In this document: positions 1 through 29,700 of the stretch, one piece after another
Position numbering within the stretch: the first letter of the stretch is position 1
Layout: every line of letters starts with the position of its first letter
Origin: Glandiceps talaboti
Taxonomy: Eukaryota > Hemichordata > Enteropneusta > Spengelidae
Length of the DNA: 64,000 bases
NCBI RefSeq assembly: GCF_964340395.1
Contig: NC_135568.1
Location: 8,846,776 to 8,910,775, forward strand
Reading direction: 5' to 3'
The notes under the pieces: generated by a model
Database searches by the model: none
What the model was told of the DNA's origin: nothing
What the model saw: only the letters and a program-made list of their open reading frames with translations
Made by a program: the position numbers and the translations under genes

Positions 1-325
1 CATTAAAACATTATACAGGACATTATACTATGCATAGCCAGGTTCAACAAAAAATATGGAATATATACTCTGGTCATTCTACATCACAACAGCGTGTGTG
101 TACGTCATTGGTCCTGCTGTGATCAAAATATGAGTCAAAACTGATTTCTCTTCGATATTACTGGCACTGTTATAATTATGTTATTCTCCAATATTTTACT
201 TCATTTAGCTGTAAAATACTCATGACCTAAGGGTTGTCACTACTCGTAGTGACAAAGGCCTCTTAGGTCACTCGTATTTCTCTTGGCTGAACACAGAAAA
301 ATATTTGGGAATAACATCTAATCAT
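1..325 (+). repeat. Interspersed repeat family A, copy 1
   Basis: Shares long similarity with 53985-54350 and with the reverse strand of 61805-62160: a block with AATATGGAATATATACTCTGG, then a block TGTTATTCTCCAATATTTT whose inverted copy (AATATTGGRGAATAACA) closes the element. The last 150 bp form an imperfect foldback. Begins before the window. Confidence 0.75.
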
Positions 326-1581
326 ATGCATTTGTCAATAAAGTGAGACACATCAAGGAGTTGACCAAGGTTTTGATTTGCAATGACATTAATTTATTCA
401 GACCATTAACAGATATACATTCCTTTGACAACCAATCACATATAACCTTACAATTATATTTACATAATTACATGCAAATTTATACAAATATGTTACTATT
501 GGATACAATGTAGTATCTCATTATGTCATATTTGAAGATTGAAAACATCCAAAAGATGTGAATAAAAATGATAGTATTAATCAAAATATTCTTAGTAAAA
601 CCGTTGAAGTCGTACATAGATGGTGGAAAATTAAAAATTTGTGATACAAATCTCAAATCACCCTGAAAATTATGAGTTAACTTAAAAATTGGTTTCAATC
701 CTTCAAACACTCTTGCCTACTGCACAATAATAGGCTAATTAGTATTCATGCATGTCATTTACATATATGAATATTTAAATATATGGTAATGTGTACGAAT
801 GTTGAATATTCATTATCCATTTTTCAAATACTTCAGTTTGAATCTACACTTTCCTGAAAAACTTGAGAAAATCAAGCCATTTTTGTACTCAATTACTTAA
901 TATATTTAATGGATCTCTAAGTGTGCATGCTGTGAGATCACCATCCTACGTTTTCTTCTGCATAAATTTACTGTCCTCTGAACAAAAATCAAAACTTGAA
1001 TAGAGAAATATAAAAATACTTTGATGTATTTTGAAGGTAATATGAGCAATTGGAAGAAAATTAGGAGTCCCATAAATTCCATGTTTCGGCAATTTTTGAA
1101 AACAATCTGAACGTTTTACGAAAAACATCATTTTAAGTTACCATTTAGAATGTATATTTGACAAAAATTTCCTAATTTCCACTACATTTTGTTGATTAAA
1201 TTGAACGTCGTCTCACTTCTGACATCAACAACAACATTCCTTCTTGATGATTCTGAATCTATCTTCTAATGAACTAAAAAGCTACAAGAATATATTTCAA
1301 GAAACAAAAAAAAAAGAAAGTATTTTAAAGGAAGAAGCCTACAAAAATAAGTGTAGTGATAAACACCAACAATACAATGTTACTTCTACTTCACTGTTTA
1401 TATATGCATCTATTTTCCCTTTCCCCGTAAACACTGAATAACATTTTTTGTATTAAAATAACTTTTGATTGATTTACTACTTGTAAGACTATAATAAAAA
1501 CATGTTACCTTGTACATTTGTATACATATATAACTGACTTTTTTTTCATTTTATTCTTCCTTCTTCCACTCAATATCACAG
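326..1581. other. AT-rich stretch without a supported gene
   Basis: No exon with both splice sites and an open frame was found. A 65-codon ORF at 1244-1441 (plus) has a charged start (SSNELKSYKNIFQETKKKES) but no convincing acceptor or donor. Confidence 0.5.
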
Positions 1582-1682
1582 ACACTTCTATCCCATATGT
1601 TTGAAAATGTAAAAATATTGTCATCAATAGTGGTGTATGTGGCTAATAATGTCCATGAAGAGAGTAGAATAATGTGGTCCAG
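1582..1682 (+). CDS. Internal exon of an unidentified plus-strand gene
   Basis: 101 nt between a strong acceptor (T/C-rich tract then ATCACAG) and donor GTACTC, phase 0 to 2. Encodes TLLSHMFENVKILSSIVVYV and ANNVHEESRIMWS. It joins in frame to the exon at 2104, giving an R at the junction. I do not recognise the protein; upstream exons were not found between 1 and 1581 and may lie off the left edge. Confidence 0.6.
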
Positions 1683-1761
1683 GTACTCTAAACATTTTGT
1701 GATGTTCATTTCTGCATCTCGAGTAAGGGGAATTTTATTTCATTTTTTTTCTATAGTTTAA

Positions 1762-1910
1762 TAGTGCTTTTCCACTCTGTACTCAAAGCGCTTTTACAAT
1801 TATTACCCCCTGGATCTATCGGCACAACAGCCCTGGGGAGCATACAATCCATTGCAGCCTTTATAAGCACATAGGATTAAAGCATTTTCATTGCAACCTC
1901 TATCCTAACT
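1762..1910 (+). repeat. Family D (SINE-like) fragment
   Basis: Matches 42262-42440: CACTCTGTACTCAAAGCGCT, a central GGGGAGCATACAATCCATTG and TTATAAGCACATAGGATTAA. Only the body is present, not the tRNA-like end. Confidence 0.7.
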
Positions 1911-2103
1911 ATATATATATATAACCTTGTAAATTCTTAAACATATCACGGGTTACAAGTGTCTGTGATTCACATAATTTGATATGTTTTTGAAATAATT
2001 AAAAATTTATAAGGCTTAATTGTAAATGGCAGCCAGTAGGTTTGATATGTAAAATATGAACATCTCGTTTTTTTTCAACTTTTTGCACTTTTAAAGTCTT
2101 CAG

Positions 2104-2201
2104 AAGACCTTTGGCCAAAGACACAAGAATTGACAATCAAAACAGGAATCTAATAGAAAGAATAATGAAGGTGAAAATGACAGAATTTGAAGAACAAGTA
2201 G
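2104..2201 (+). CDS. Second exon of the unidentified plus-strand gene
   Basis: 98 nt, acceptor TCTTCAG after a long pyrimidine tract, donor GTAAGG, phase 2 to 1. Encodes RPLAKDTRIDNQNRNLIERI and MKVKMTEFEEQV, a charged helix-like stretch with strong coding character compared with its AT-rich surroundings. The same frame is stop-free across the whole exon. Function unknown. Confidence 0.65.
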
Positions 2202-2404
2202 GTAAGGAAGTTATTTCTGAATCAGTATTCTAGGATTCTGTTAATTTTTCCATTGCTATAGTTTGTAGTAGGCAAGTTACTATGAAGAGAATTTATTTGT
2301 AGATGATAAAGTCAGTTTTACAAAAAAATATATTTTTAAGAAACAAATGTATATATCAACCTCATGTACACATATACGTTTCAAGTTATTTAATTTGATA
2401 CATA

Positions 2405-2672
2405 TACGCAATGGGTCTGAACGTGTTCGACTCCCTAGCACTGCTTAAGTTCTACTACAGGTTGGAAAGTGTTCAGTCTATAATTTGAATCCCTAGCACT
2501 GGATAAGGTTACTATTGACTATGGGTTGGAAAGGGTTCTATAATTTGACTCCCTAGCACAGGATAAGTTCTACTATGTGTTGGAAAATGTCCTATAATAG
2601 CACTGGATAAGGTTACTACTGACTATGGGTTGAACTCCCTAGCACTGGATAAAGTTCTACCATAGGCTGTGA
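2405..2672. repeat. Degenerate tandem repeat, four or more units
   Basis: Repeated phrases CCCTAGCACTGGATAAG, CTATGGGTTGGAAA and TCTACTA recur every roughly 65-85 bp. Lies in intron 2 of the left plus-strand gene. Confidence 0.75.
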
Positions 2673-3081
2673 GAAAGAAATTCAAATATTTATCTACACT
2701 TAATACCTCGACTATTTTCTGACTGATATGTTGTCTTGAGTTGTTGTAAAGACTGTAAATATGACCTAATATACTAGTATTCAAATATGTACCTTTCATT
2801 TCTAAAAGTCATATTTGGACATATTTTTATAAACAATTCACCTTCAACTCATACCTAGACACTCAAACACTTTAAGTACATTTCATTCATTTACGTAAAT
2901 AAAACTAACTATACCTTTGATGCAAATCACTAAATATTCAGAAAAAAAATACTTAAAAATTTAACTTACTAGTCATGATGCTAACAATGTTGACCAAGTT
3001 ATCGTTGGCCAAACAAGGGGTTTCCATACTTTTTAGAACAACTTTGAGATGTTGAAATTTTTTTCCTTGTTTGTATTTCAG

Positions 3082-3116
3082 TTATATATTTTTTGGAAGT
3101 CCAAGTTCCTTTTTGA
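3082..3116 (+). CDS. Candidate short terminal exon of the plus-strand gene (option A)
   Basis: Acceptor TGTATTTCAG, phase 1, then VIYFLEVQVPF and TGA. It would end the plus-strand gene 192 bp before the transporter's stop codon (tail-to-tail). No AATAAA was seen between 3117 and 3330, which makes it weaker than the option at 3943. Confidence 0.25.
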
Positions 3117-3308
3117 AATGTATTTACTGGCGGTATCAATGCATTCACATATACCATGATGATGTGACATTAACCATTACATAAGGATTAGTGTACACGA
3201 TGATTTTCTGATCTTGACCCTGTATGCATTCAGCCATATATGGTATGCTACCCATGATTCATTTGAATACCCACAATCCATTGCAATACCCACAATCCTT
3301 CACTGTCA

Positions 3309-19984
<16,676 letters not shown>

Positions 19985-22518
19985 AGTGCCTAACTAAGAT
20001 GCTGAATGAAAACTTTGCCTAACACAGCTGCTCACAAGAAATCTTGCCTAACTAACTACACTAGCTTGGAAGATGAGGAATTGTCAAACTGTTCTTGAAG
20101 TCATTGCAAATGCAGTATCACTGTGAGTACATCTGCATGGAATATGATGGTGGTGGTGGTTGACCTCCTTGTGATCTTTCCACTGTGACTGCAATGCGTT
20201 GATGCAGGTGAATGCTGACTAAATGATGTATGCTATAGTTGCCATGGTTTCCAATCTTCAGGTAATGCTATGAAACTGAAATGAAGACAAATGAGAAGAT
20301 GATGATGGTGAGATGACATGACAAGATACTAAAACAGTTTCAGGATGATATATGACAGTTAAATATGAACTTTAATGACGTCATCAATGGTTGGGATAAA
20401 AAATGGAGAAATTTGCATAGATGCCATACATGTATGCAAAGAGTAAATGTGTAACACTGAACTGGTGTGAATTACACTGAAATTTTTCAAATGTATATGA
20501 AATTTCAAATGTACATGAAACCATGTAGAATACATTAGTAGAATTAATTCTTACATTTAACATGTAATAATACGAACCACGACATAAAATGGGTGCTATA
20601 TGGGTAAAATCTACCTGTGTTCCAAATAATTATATTTCAAGAGTTTTTCAACCAAAACTACAGTTCAAAAGTATGGAAATATACTGTATGCAAAACTTAG
20701 TGATTACAGAGTTTCCCTTCACTGTTTAATACTAAGGTTGCCAACCTCAGTGAAAACTCTTCAGATATTTCTATATTCAGAACAAAAGACACAGGCCTTT
20801 CAATGTAAACTTTTTTTTCTGTGCTGCCTAGAAACACCAAACATCAGATACCTATTTCATAACTACAGACGCTATTTCATTTTACAGTTTGCTTTCTGTG
20901 CTGCCTACAAATATTTGATGCCTTTTTCCTCCGATTTTCTATAAGATATTTAGAATGCAGTAGTATGTTCATCATTTGATATTTATATGCCTATTAGTTC
21001 CCGAACCGGTGAATATCATTGTTGATTGCAATATTTCATTAAAATCAATCACAAGGTACTTGTGTGTACATCTCACTTACTTGAAAAACTACAACAGCAG
21101 TGACTAATTTGTGCTACCATGGCAACAACCTACATGGTTGCCTAGTTACTCATGGAAAAGATGATGCAAGGACAGTTAATGATTATGGTGCTCTTTTTCA
21201 AATTCTGTCTTTGGAAACGAAGTAAATCTACACTTTTACATGAATATGTCACAATTAAATGACAAAAATATGAACAGAAAGTTAAATCTTCAGTCTCCAT
21301 GGAAATAAGACATGAGTTTTTTACAGGTAGCATGAAGGCAAAGTCTACTTCAAGGAATTAACAATCTTAAGTAGTGGCAGCTAGAATTGACCAAGGGTTC
21401 AGAAACAGTCCAATTTTATATGAACATTATATCTTATTCAGCTCTTTCCCACACTGTACTACTCTGTAATTATAAATTCCCCTGGCATTAGTCTGTACAT
21501 TGTAAGGTACGCCATCAAGGGGTGCCCTCACACATTGGTTAACCCCTCTCGCTGGGAGAGAGGAGACCGGTGAAGGCAGAATGGCACAACGCATCTTAGA
21601 GTCTACCCTGGCATGATTCGTTACACTTTCTCAACTCCCTAGGGAGCATGCAGTCAAATATACGTCCTCACAAATCTCATTATTCTAGAATGATGATGTT
21701 TCAAGATTGTGAAATCATTTATCTGAGCAACCCTTTTCATTTGAAATTTTGGACTATTTAAAAAAAAAATCTAAAATCCAGTTTTCTGCCTTTGGAATTT
21801 ATTCATTCACCAATATTTGGAATTTGTTCTCACATTTTCTAAGTTAAATACAATAGTGTTCAACCCAGGAATTAACATTGCCGACTTTTTACAATTGGCG
21901 GTAAACATACTATTTTGATCCTAAACTGCTATAAATTTATTATTCAACTTCACCAACATATTTATTCAAACTCTGAGCTAAACAAGATAACCATGATTGA
22001 TGGTAACTGCTGGAAGGCTTTAAACTGCTACAGGGTTTGAATAGACTAAATTACTTTGCAAGCTTGTTACAAACGTTGCTACCAATTTAGCTGTAATGAT
22101 GTGGCGTGTTAACTGACGCAAAGAGATCACCCTATCACAGTACATGTACATGAGTGCTAGGGTAAATGAGTCACAGACAGCATGAAAACGCTACCGCTAC
22201 TAAATGACGCAGGACGGAGGTCACTACACAGAGAAGTTCAATGTATTCGAAATCATTCGTAGTACTTACTGAATACAAAAATAGACTGTGTGTTTCACTG
22301 TCTAGTTTGCATCTCTATTCATACATTGGCTATACGACTGATCAGAAAGGATTATTTATAAGTAAAATTCATCAGACAATCTGAATCGTAAATTTCTAGT
22401 CAGTTGCATGAAATGTTCGATAACTCTTCATATTCATATTCACCTTTGGAAAGCTTAATAGAGATGACATAAATATTCACACAAAAAAGACCCCAGAGAT
22501 GACCTATAACCTTTGACA
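19985..22518. other. Region upstream of SLC15A exon 1; no gene seen
   Basis: Contains the 5' untranslated region of the 19.9-kb first exon and presumably its promoter, but no TATA box or known motif could be assigned. A diffuse family D-like phrase (TTTCCCACACTGTACTACTC) occurs near 21445. Confidence 0.4.
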
Positions 22519-22874
22519 TTTAAAGTGGCCATATGGATGGGGATTTGTTATATATATTGAATTTTTTAATGTATAAAAATTTTTTTATCATGGCTTCCTA
22601 CTTGGAAAATCGTGTGAAACAACATTGACAAGTCTGTGTTTGTAACTCAATAAATTGCAAAAAATTAATAAATGTAAAATTGTTGTTATTGTATGTACAA
22701 TAACAAACTTCTTTACACATTTTTTAGCTTTTTGCAATGTATTGAGTTACAAACACAGACTTAGTCTATGTTGTTTCACATTGATTTTTCAAATAGAAAG
22801 CCATGATAAAATTGTTTTATACATTAAAAAATTCAATATATATAACAAATCCCCATCCATATGGCCACTTTAAC
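22519..22874. mobile_element. Family G foldback element, near-complete 355-bp hairpin
   Basis: Left arm starting TTAAAGTGGCCATATGGATG and right arm ending CCATCCATATGGCCACTTTA pair over about 170 bp each, meeting at TTATTGTATGTACAATAA. No coding capacity. Half-length relatives are at 26895-27075 and 50560-50700. Confidence 0.9.
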
Positions 22875-24354
22875 CCTTCTTGAATAAAAAATATTTGACT
22901 TTTACAAGGACACATACATGTGTGTCCTCTAGTAATGTACAAGCTCACTATTGAAATATATTGAAAATTACCATACGTGCTATAATAAGTATATTGAAGC
23001 TAAACATACATGTAAATACATGTACAACGACACATACATATTATATGTACGTACTATAAATACATGTAGCAGTGGTAAATATACTAACAAGCCAACACAA
23101 GGTTAAAGTGTGATATAATACATGTACCATATTGTAATGTGTCTAACCTTTACAAACAAAGCTCAAGGCAAAGTATAAATGATATTCATTCATGCTCTAA
23201 GTTACTTGCCTTAGTTAATTTTGTTTTTATCAACTCGAAATTTTTTTGTATAAACAATATTCCCCTGTAGAAAGATTGATTAAGAAGTACTGTTACTGTA
23301 TAATAAAAATCTAAAAATTGAACACACAAAAATATCTAAAACACATACACCATTTTTTTATATTACTGAGTGATATATAATAGCAAGCAAAAATGTTGAA
23401 AAATGAAAAATTGAAATGAAACACACTTATTTAGAAATATAAATACATGTATAAATGTAAGTATAACCAAAGGAAAGTGAAAATAAAACATGACGTTATG
23501 AAACTATGGAGTAAAAAATATAAATAGACATTTTTCATATTAGAAAAACAGAATTTACTAAACAAACAAAACTGAAACAAAGTATTTAAAGTTAACTTTT
23601 GTTCCAAACACAACTTGAAAATTTTATCTGAAATTTTCAACTGCACACTTTTAGTCTTTGTCAACAGATTGACCCACCCACTGTTCCGGACACGTGACCT
23701 TATAGACATGCGAGTCTAATGGTGAGGGGGTCATAGGTGAGGGGTCATAGGTGCCTGGAAGTTTATGTAAGTTAAGTTCAAAACTACGATTTACAAACAC
23801 AGAAAATGAATTTCAATTTAAAGAAAAATCGGAAACAAGCTATTTCATCTATGCAGTTTGTTAGAGAGTAGACATGGCCCTGACAGTAAAAGGAGACAAA
23901 CTCTGACTACCAATTGTACTATGGCCATACAAAGTGAAAAAAACATAATTAGTAAGCAGAGAGAGAATTTGCTGGTTGAATTGATAGATTGATAGACTCA
24001 GATTATGAACATGCTTCAACTTAATTACATATCCATCAATGTATAAATCAGGTTTTCATATCCAATTAAATCTCATTTTTGTCAACTTTACACTTCCTTC
24101 AAATTGACTGTCACTGCAGGCCTAATCAGTTATATACATCCAGACAGTTTCTTTAAACACTACGTCAATGTCACATAAACTGAGATTATAAATGTATACT
24201 TTTTCCTTATTATTGAAAATACTTATTTTTGTATTACTTATTTTCGTTGGCTGAACGAAGAAAAATATTGGAGAATAATACCTAAATATTACAACAGAAA
24301 TTATAATTATATGTAGTTTAAATGATTATGATGAGAGCCTAAGTCAACCAAGTA
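22875..24354. other. AT-rich, no gene seen; family A remnant at 24240-24290
   Basis: Only short ORFs. The phrase TTGGCTGAACGAAGAAAAATA plus GAGAATAATACCTAAATAT near 24250 is the closing arm of family A. Confidence 0.5.
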
Positions 24355-24790
24355 TTAGTAAGGGAGGATCTCATAATGTCACACAAGCCCAATAAACAAA
24401 CTTTGTTTGTTTGTTTAGGACACCCCCCCACCTCCTCTAAATGATCCTTCACAAGGGCAACATCGACAAGTTTATATATGATGTCAACCATGATGAAAAT
24501 TGTAGCGTTCACACCACTACAAATAATGCAATATGAAAACATTACAACACATTAAAGTACTACAAGTAACCCAGCACTGTATCTCACATTAGAAGTAAAT
24601 TTTAATCAACTTATCAACATCTCAGTAGTACCACAGAACCTGTTATCGTTGAAGACATAACATTCCTTCAAAATTTGGTTAAAAGTGTGAAAATGAAGTT
24701 CAGTAATTGTATTGATGCAAGACCCCCTGCCTCCCCCCCCAACAAAGTTCATTTATTGAGCTTGTGTATTACTGTGCTATCTTCCCTAAT
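24355..24790 (+). mobile_element. Family C foldback element, copy 2
   Basis: Body shared with 34385-34785 and inverted in 6187-6605: GGGCAACATCGACAAGTTTA, CCCAGCACTGTATCTCACAT, GTGAAAATGAAGTTCAG. C-rich tracts sit next to both subterminal repeats. Confidence 0.8.
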
Positions 24791-25989
24791 AAACCACACA
24801 GGTTTGTGTCATCTGATCACTAATATAAACCTTTAGTATAAAATTTGAACAGCTTGCTGCCTACCTTCAAATCCTGTGTTCAAATTGATAGCAACTGTTT
24901 ATAGTATAGATCTAGTTGTACCCATCCATCACAGTTTATTCCTTACACTAATTAGACATTGGTTACTTATCTCAATTTGTTGCTGATGTTAAATGTGATT
25001 TTTTACCATACAAGTTCGATCAGTGAAACTGAACGCAATTATAATTTCCTCTGTACACTGTAGAAGTCATTATCAGACTCACAGCGACATTAAGTTCTTA
25101 ATAATTAATAGCCAATTTTATAAAGCCATAATGATCCACAAATTACTTCTAAATAGATGTGTAAATTTCCACCCTAATGTCCTTTGTAAATTAACAGAAT
25201 AACAGTATTTAGTATTCATTGATTGATTGCACATATGTAATGAAGCTAGGTAATTGCCTTCAGAGTCAAATTACAACTATACTAGTACTACAGTTCATGT
25301 TTTTGATATACATGTACATGCAGTATGTAAATCTACGGCTGTATTCCCTAGACATCTCAAGGCAGTTCACAATCAAAAGTATGTTATACAGAACACCAGA
25401 CTGTAACTTTTACCAGACTTATCTTTTTTTCTACTGGAATTTTTAAACTTCAACAAAAAAACACTGGTATAGAATTCCATATAGCCTTGATAAGTGCACA
25501 TACATTTACTGTGCAATTTAACATATAAACCGACAGAGACAATGTTTTTAAAAAAATCCTGATACACCAATATGGAATATAAGTTACTGGTATATATAAT
25601 TGTTCTATAAGACCTATAAAGTGCTTATCAAAGAATGAAAATCTACACTTTCATTTCTGGCGTAGTCATAGTTGCTAGGGATATTTGCATATGTTTTAAT
25701 ACTCACCTACCAGATGTGACAAACTATGTAACAACTAAATCCTCTATACAGTCTATATTTACATTTATTACTCTAAAATGTTCTTTAGTTCTGTTTTATT
25801 AAATTACAGGTCTGTACATGAAGTATGAAAATGTAAATGGATATAGAAATGGAGGGGCCATAAAAATGAATACATATATATTGTCAGATATACCGTTGAT
25901 TCAAACACTCCAAAAAGGTCTGAATGCAATCAAATATAAGTTGTGTATCAGTAATTTCACAGAATTTTATTCAATGTATGTGTATACCT

Positions 25990-26275
25990 GCAGTATTTCA
26001 GTGTTTTTGTTTAAGGGCAGTAATTTATAGGTAAAAATCTTCCCGAGTACCCCTTTCATTTTACCATGGTTCCCAACAAGTATTTTTGTTAAGGATGGTA
26101 TTAAAAGTAGATGAAATCTACCTGAGTGCCCCAGTCATTTTACCAGGGTTCCCAACCAAAATTATGATATACATGTAATGTATCATATGGGAAACTTTGC
26201 CGGTCTTACCAAATTTCCCCTTCCTGTTACCAGGGTTCCTAAACCTTTGCAAAAAGTTAAAAACACCGAAATGGG
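25990..26275. repeat. Low-copy repeat with AAATCTACCYGAGT phrase
   Basis: Two tandem variants of TTTTACCAKGGTTCCCAACMA with AAATCTACCTGAGTGCCCC. Relatives near 20600, 35830-35960 and 50180-50240. Confidence 0.55.
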
Positions 26276-26894
26276 GATAAAACCAGCTTGATTGAATTTC
26301 ATTTTAATATTATTGATACATATTTATCAATATTCTTTCAATTGATTAAATACATAACTGTGTATATTCTTCAGTTTCTCAACTGACATATCACCTACTG
26401 GTAAATATACAACTCAAATCATCACCACTAAAACTTGCAGATTTTCCACTTATCGTCTACTATATATACAACTCCATGTATATTCAATTCACCATCTAAA
26501 TCTAAGGTACAGATTAAGTATATATCTACTTTAGCTTGTGGTCAGTATTAGTGAAAGTGAAATTGGCATCATTTATACTAGCAATGATGTATTCACCTGG
26601 ACAGTTTGAATCCCTGTATGGCAGTAAATCTTAATTTGAACATCAATATTCTATACCGAGTCTCTTTTCTTTACTATTCACACAAATTCCTTATACATCA
26701 ATTTTAGCATCACAATTTTATCGACTAAAATATCTCTAGCATATGGAAAGTTCCATCCAAAACATTTCAGAAAATAAAACGATACGCACACAAATACAAT
26801 AACGTATTCTACATATATTTTATTATGATTGTATCGACTAGCAATAGCACTAGAATATTTAAATCACAAATGTACTCTATAGAAAATAATCAAA

Positions 26895-27075
26895 TTCACA
26901 TTGGATTGGGTATTTATTTTGGATTTTTAATTTATAAAAATAAATATCATGGCTTTCGACTTGAAAAATCAACGTGAAACAACACAGACCAAGTTTGTGT
27001 TTGTAATTCATTACATTGCAAAAAGCTAAAAAATGTGCAAAAAAGTTTGTTATTGTATGTGCTTTAGTAGTAGTA
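26895..27075. repeat. Half element of family G
   Basis: Resembles one arm of 22519-22874: CATGGCTTTCGACTTGAAAAA, GTGTTTGTAATTCATTACAT, GCAAAAAGCTAAAAAATGTG and GTTTGTTATTGTATGT. Confidence 0.75.
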
Positions 27076-27359
27076 CAATAATGCAAGGACTATTAAATAT
27101 GCAGTAAAAATTACACCTAAAACATGTATAAATTCAGCTTGTATATGTTGTGTACCATTTCCATATTAAGACACTGTATGATCAGTTGATGCCAATGGTA
27201 AGCTAGGCATATGTGGTATAGAGTAGTATATACTCCATGATGCATATAGCCTACGGTCCTTTAGGGTACTTTGATGATAGCATGAATGTCTGAATACAAT
27301 TAGTAAATCCCACTTACTATGTAAGAGTATATTGTCCTTTGGCCATCTCAGAACCAGTG

Positions 27360-27800
27360 TATCTCAATAAATTTAATACAAACTCATTTTATTTTCAAGT
27401 ACTGCTATTTCTTAATACAAAGTGTACACCATATGCCAAAAGCCTGTAAAGTGCCACTTAATGTCAAAATATATTACATTCAGTGAATCAACATCTGTGG
27501 ATCATTTTATTTTCAAGTGCCGTTAAGTCTGAACACATATACCACATGTACAGCCTAGGTACACATATTTCACTTTTACACTCTGTTATGTCTGAATAAA
27601 TGTATAAACATACCATATACAGACTGGCTACATGTATTTCACTTTTAAGTGTCACGATGTCTGTATAATAACAGCAAATGTCTGTAGGTCATTTTATTTT
27701 TGATTCCTGCAACGTCTGGCTTAATAAATTACAAAATATATCTTGAAATGTCTACAGGCCATTTCATTTTTAACTTAAGTGCTAGCAAGTCTGAATCTAC
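27360..27800. repeat. Degenerate tandem repeat
   Basis: TCATTTTATTTTCAAGT plus GTCTGAATA phrases recur about every 75-130 bp. No coding signal. Confidence 0.55.
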
Positions 27801-28004
27801 ATGTACATGTCCACAGGTAATATCGTTAAAAAAAAGTATTGAACAATTTTGGAAGACAACTGTATCTCAATGAGAAACTAAGCTCCTTGATGACGTTGCA
27901 CTTCTTGAGGTATTATAGTTAAGGGTTATCAAGTTGTTTGTCATCAAAGAATGTGTATCAGTGGAGTAAAAAGGGAAAGGGAAATGAAAAGCTATCATTT
28001 TTTG

Positions 28005-28480
28005 TGGCATTTATGTAAATTTCACCTTCTAAATCTATGAAATGTACATCTCTCGCATGGTAAATTTGAAGGTTTCTTTCAAACTCGTGAATTTCAGAAA
28101 ATGATGTGTGTCACTCTAGCATTTATGCAACTTTCACCTAAATTTGTGAAATGAACATCTATAGCATGGTAAATTTCAATGTTTCCTTCAAACTCCTGAA
28201 TTTCAGAAAATGATATCTGTCACTAGCACTTTATGCAAATTTCATCATCTAAACTATATGAAATGTACATCTATAGCATGGTAAATTTCAATGTTTTCTT
28301 CAAACTCCTGAATTTTAGAAAATGATATCTACAGTATAGAAAAGAAATGAACGCTTGCGAAGATTCAAAAGATGTTCATTGCTTTTGTGACATTTATATG
28401 CAAATTTCACCTTCTGGACATATATCTACAGCAAGACATTCTAGCTTGCTGATCTCCTAAAAATTATATCTGTCACTGAA
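28005..28480. repeat. Tandem repeat, about 118-bp unit, three to four copies
   Basis: Repeated GAAATGTACATCTATAGCAT, GGTAAATTTCAATGTTT, CAAACTCCTGAATTTCAGAA and AATGATATCTGTCACT. Confidence 0.85.
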
Positions 28481-29446
28481 AGATTGTCAGAGGAAAAGAA
28501 ATAAATGTCATTTTATTACTTAATTTATTTTGATTTCATCTTCTGGATATCTACAACAAGATAACCTTGCAGGTCTGATTGAAACCCTACAGGTGATTCG
28601 AAATGCTGATCATGCCATAACCTTGAAAACTGTCCTTTTTATGTATGTTAACCAGTAAATGCAAAACTAACGCTTCAAAATTGCATGATAAGTGATTTTT
28701 TAGTGAAGGAAAACAGGGAGAGAAATGAACATGTGTTCTGAAAGAAATGAACGCCTTTTAATGATTAAACTTTACACACTAATTTGCACGAAGGAAATGA
28801 AAGCCTGTTGTAACGACATACTTCTTTACACAGATAACACGGAAGAGAAATTCAAATAATTGCCAATTAACATATTCTGGGAGTATGTTTTATAATTCTG
28901 AATGTAATTGCCTCAAGAAAGTGCACAGCTGTGCCATATATAGCATTACTTTCCTGGGGGGAAATTGTCAAAGCATCTGTGTACAATTTTCCTACAAATA
29001 TCAAAATAGAACATGTTCTCTGTGTCAATTAGTCATTTCCTATCCAAGTTGTCATTTAGTTTCATTTTCTTTTCCCTGTGGAATCAATCAATTTTAGTGT
29101 ATTCGCTATTCAAAATAGAGATATTTTGTCAAATCAACACAGTTATGCTGAGTTTTAAAGATCTACAACTTGGTGCAAGAACAATCTTTATTTTGGATGA
29201 AACTGTTACTCTAAGAAGAAATCAGGTAGACAATAATTTATGTCAAAGACAAAACCAGAATAAAGATTTATTAGTACAAATCATAACAAAATAATATATA
29301 TCATAATATACCTAGTGATAATGCTGTGCCACGATTCGCTAGAATCAATCACGTGATAGGAAAATAGAATGACTACTTCCCTAGGGAAATAGTTCCATCA
29401 ACTTTTACATGGTCACGTGACCACCGCGCGTTCACAGCAGGTCAAA

Positions 29447-29494
29447 ATGGCGGCTTCTGACGATGTCGTCTGCCACCGAGAGTTCACAGCATGA
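29447..29494 (+). promoter_or_regulatory. YY1-like ATGGCGGC word in a GC-richer island
   Basis: CAAAATGGCGGCTTC sits in a short CpG-containing stretch (CACGTGACCACCGCGCGTTC) next to a foldback element. A 15-codon ORF starts at the ATG. A near-direct repeat CACCG..GTTCACAGCA occurs at 29422 and 29474. It may be a promoter remnant or part of the mobile element. Confidence 0.3.
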
Positions 29495-29507
29495 GGTATA
29501 TTATAAA

Positions 29508-29700
29508 ACACATATTGCCTGGCCTATATTCGGGCTATAGCACCCGTTCATTACCCCCTTGTGACTGTGAGTTACCACAATCACATGCTATTTCCCTCGG
29601 CCTTTGGCCTCGGGAAATAGCATGTGATTCTGGTAACTCACAGTCCCTCGGGTGTAATAAACGGGTGCTATAGCCCGAATATAGGCCAGGCAATATGTGT
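29508..29700. mobile_element. Foldback element (family H), 193-bp near-perfect palindrome
   Basis: Arms ACACATATTGCCTGGCCTAT...GGGCTATAGCACCCGTT and its complement pair end to end, with the centre CTCGGCCTTTGGCCTCGGG. The inner arm word TTTCCCT..GGGAAATAG also occurs just outside at about 29378, so the full element may start there. Confidence 0.9.
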
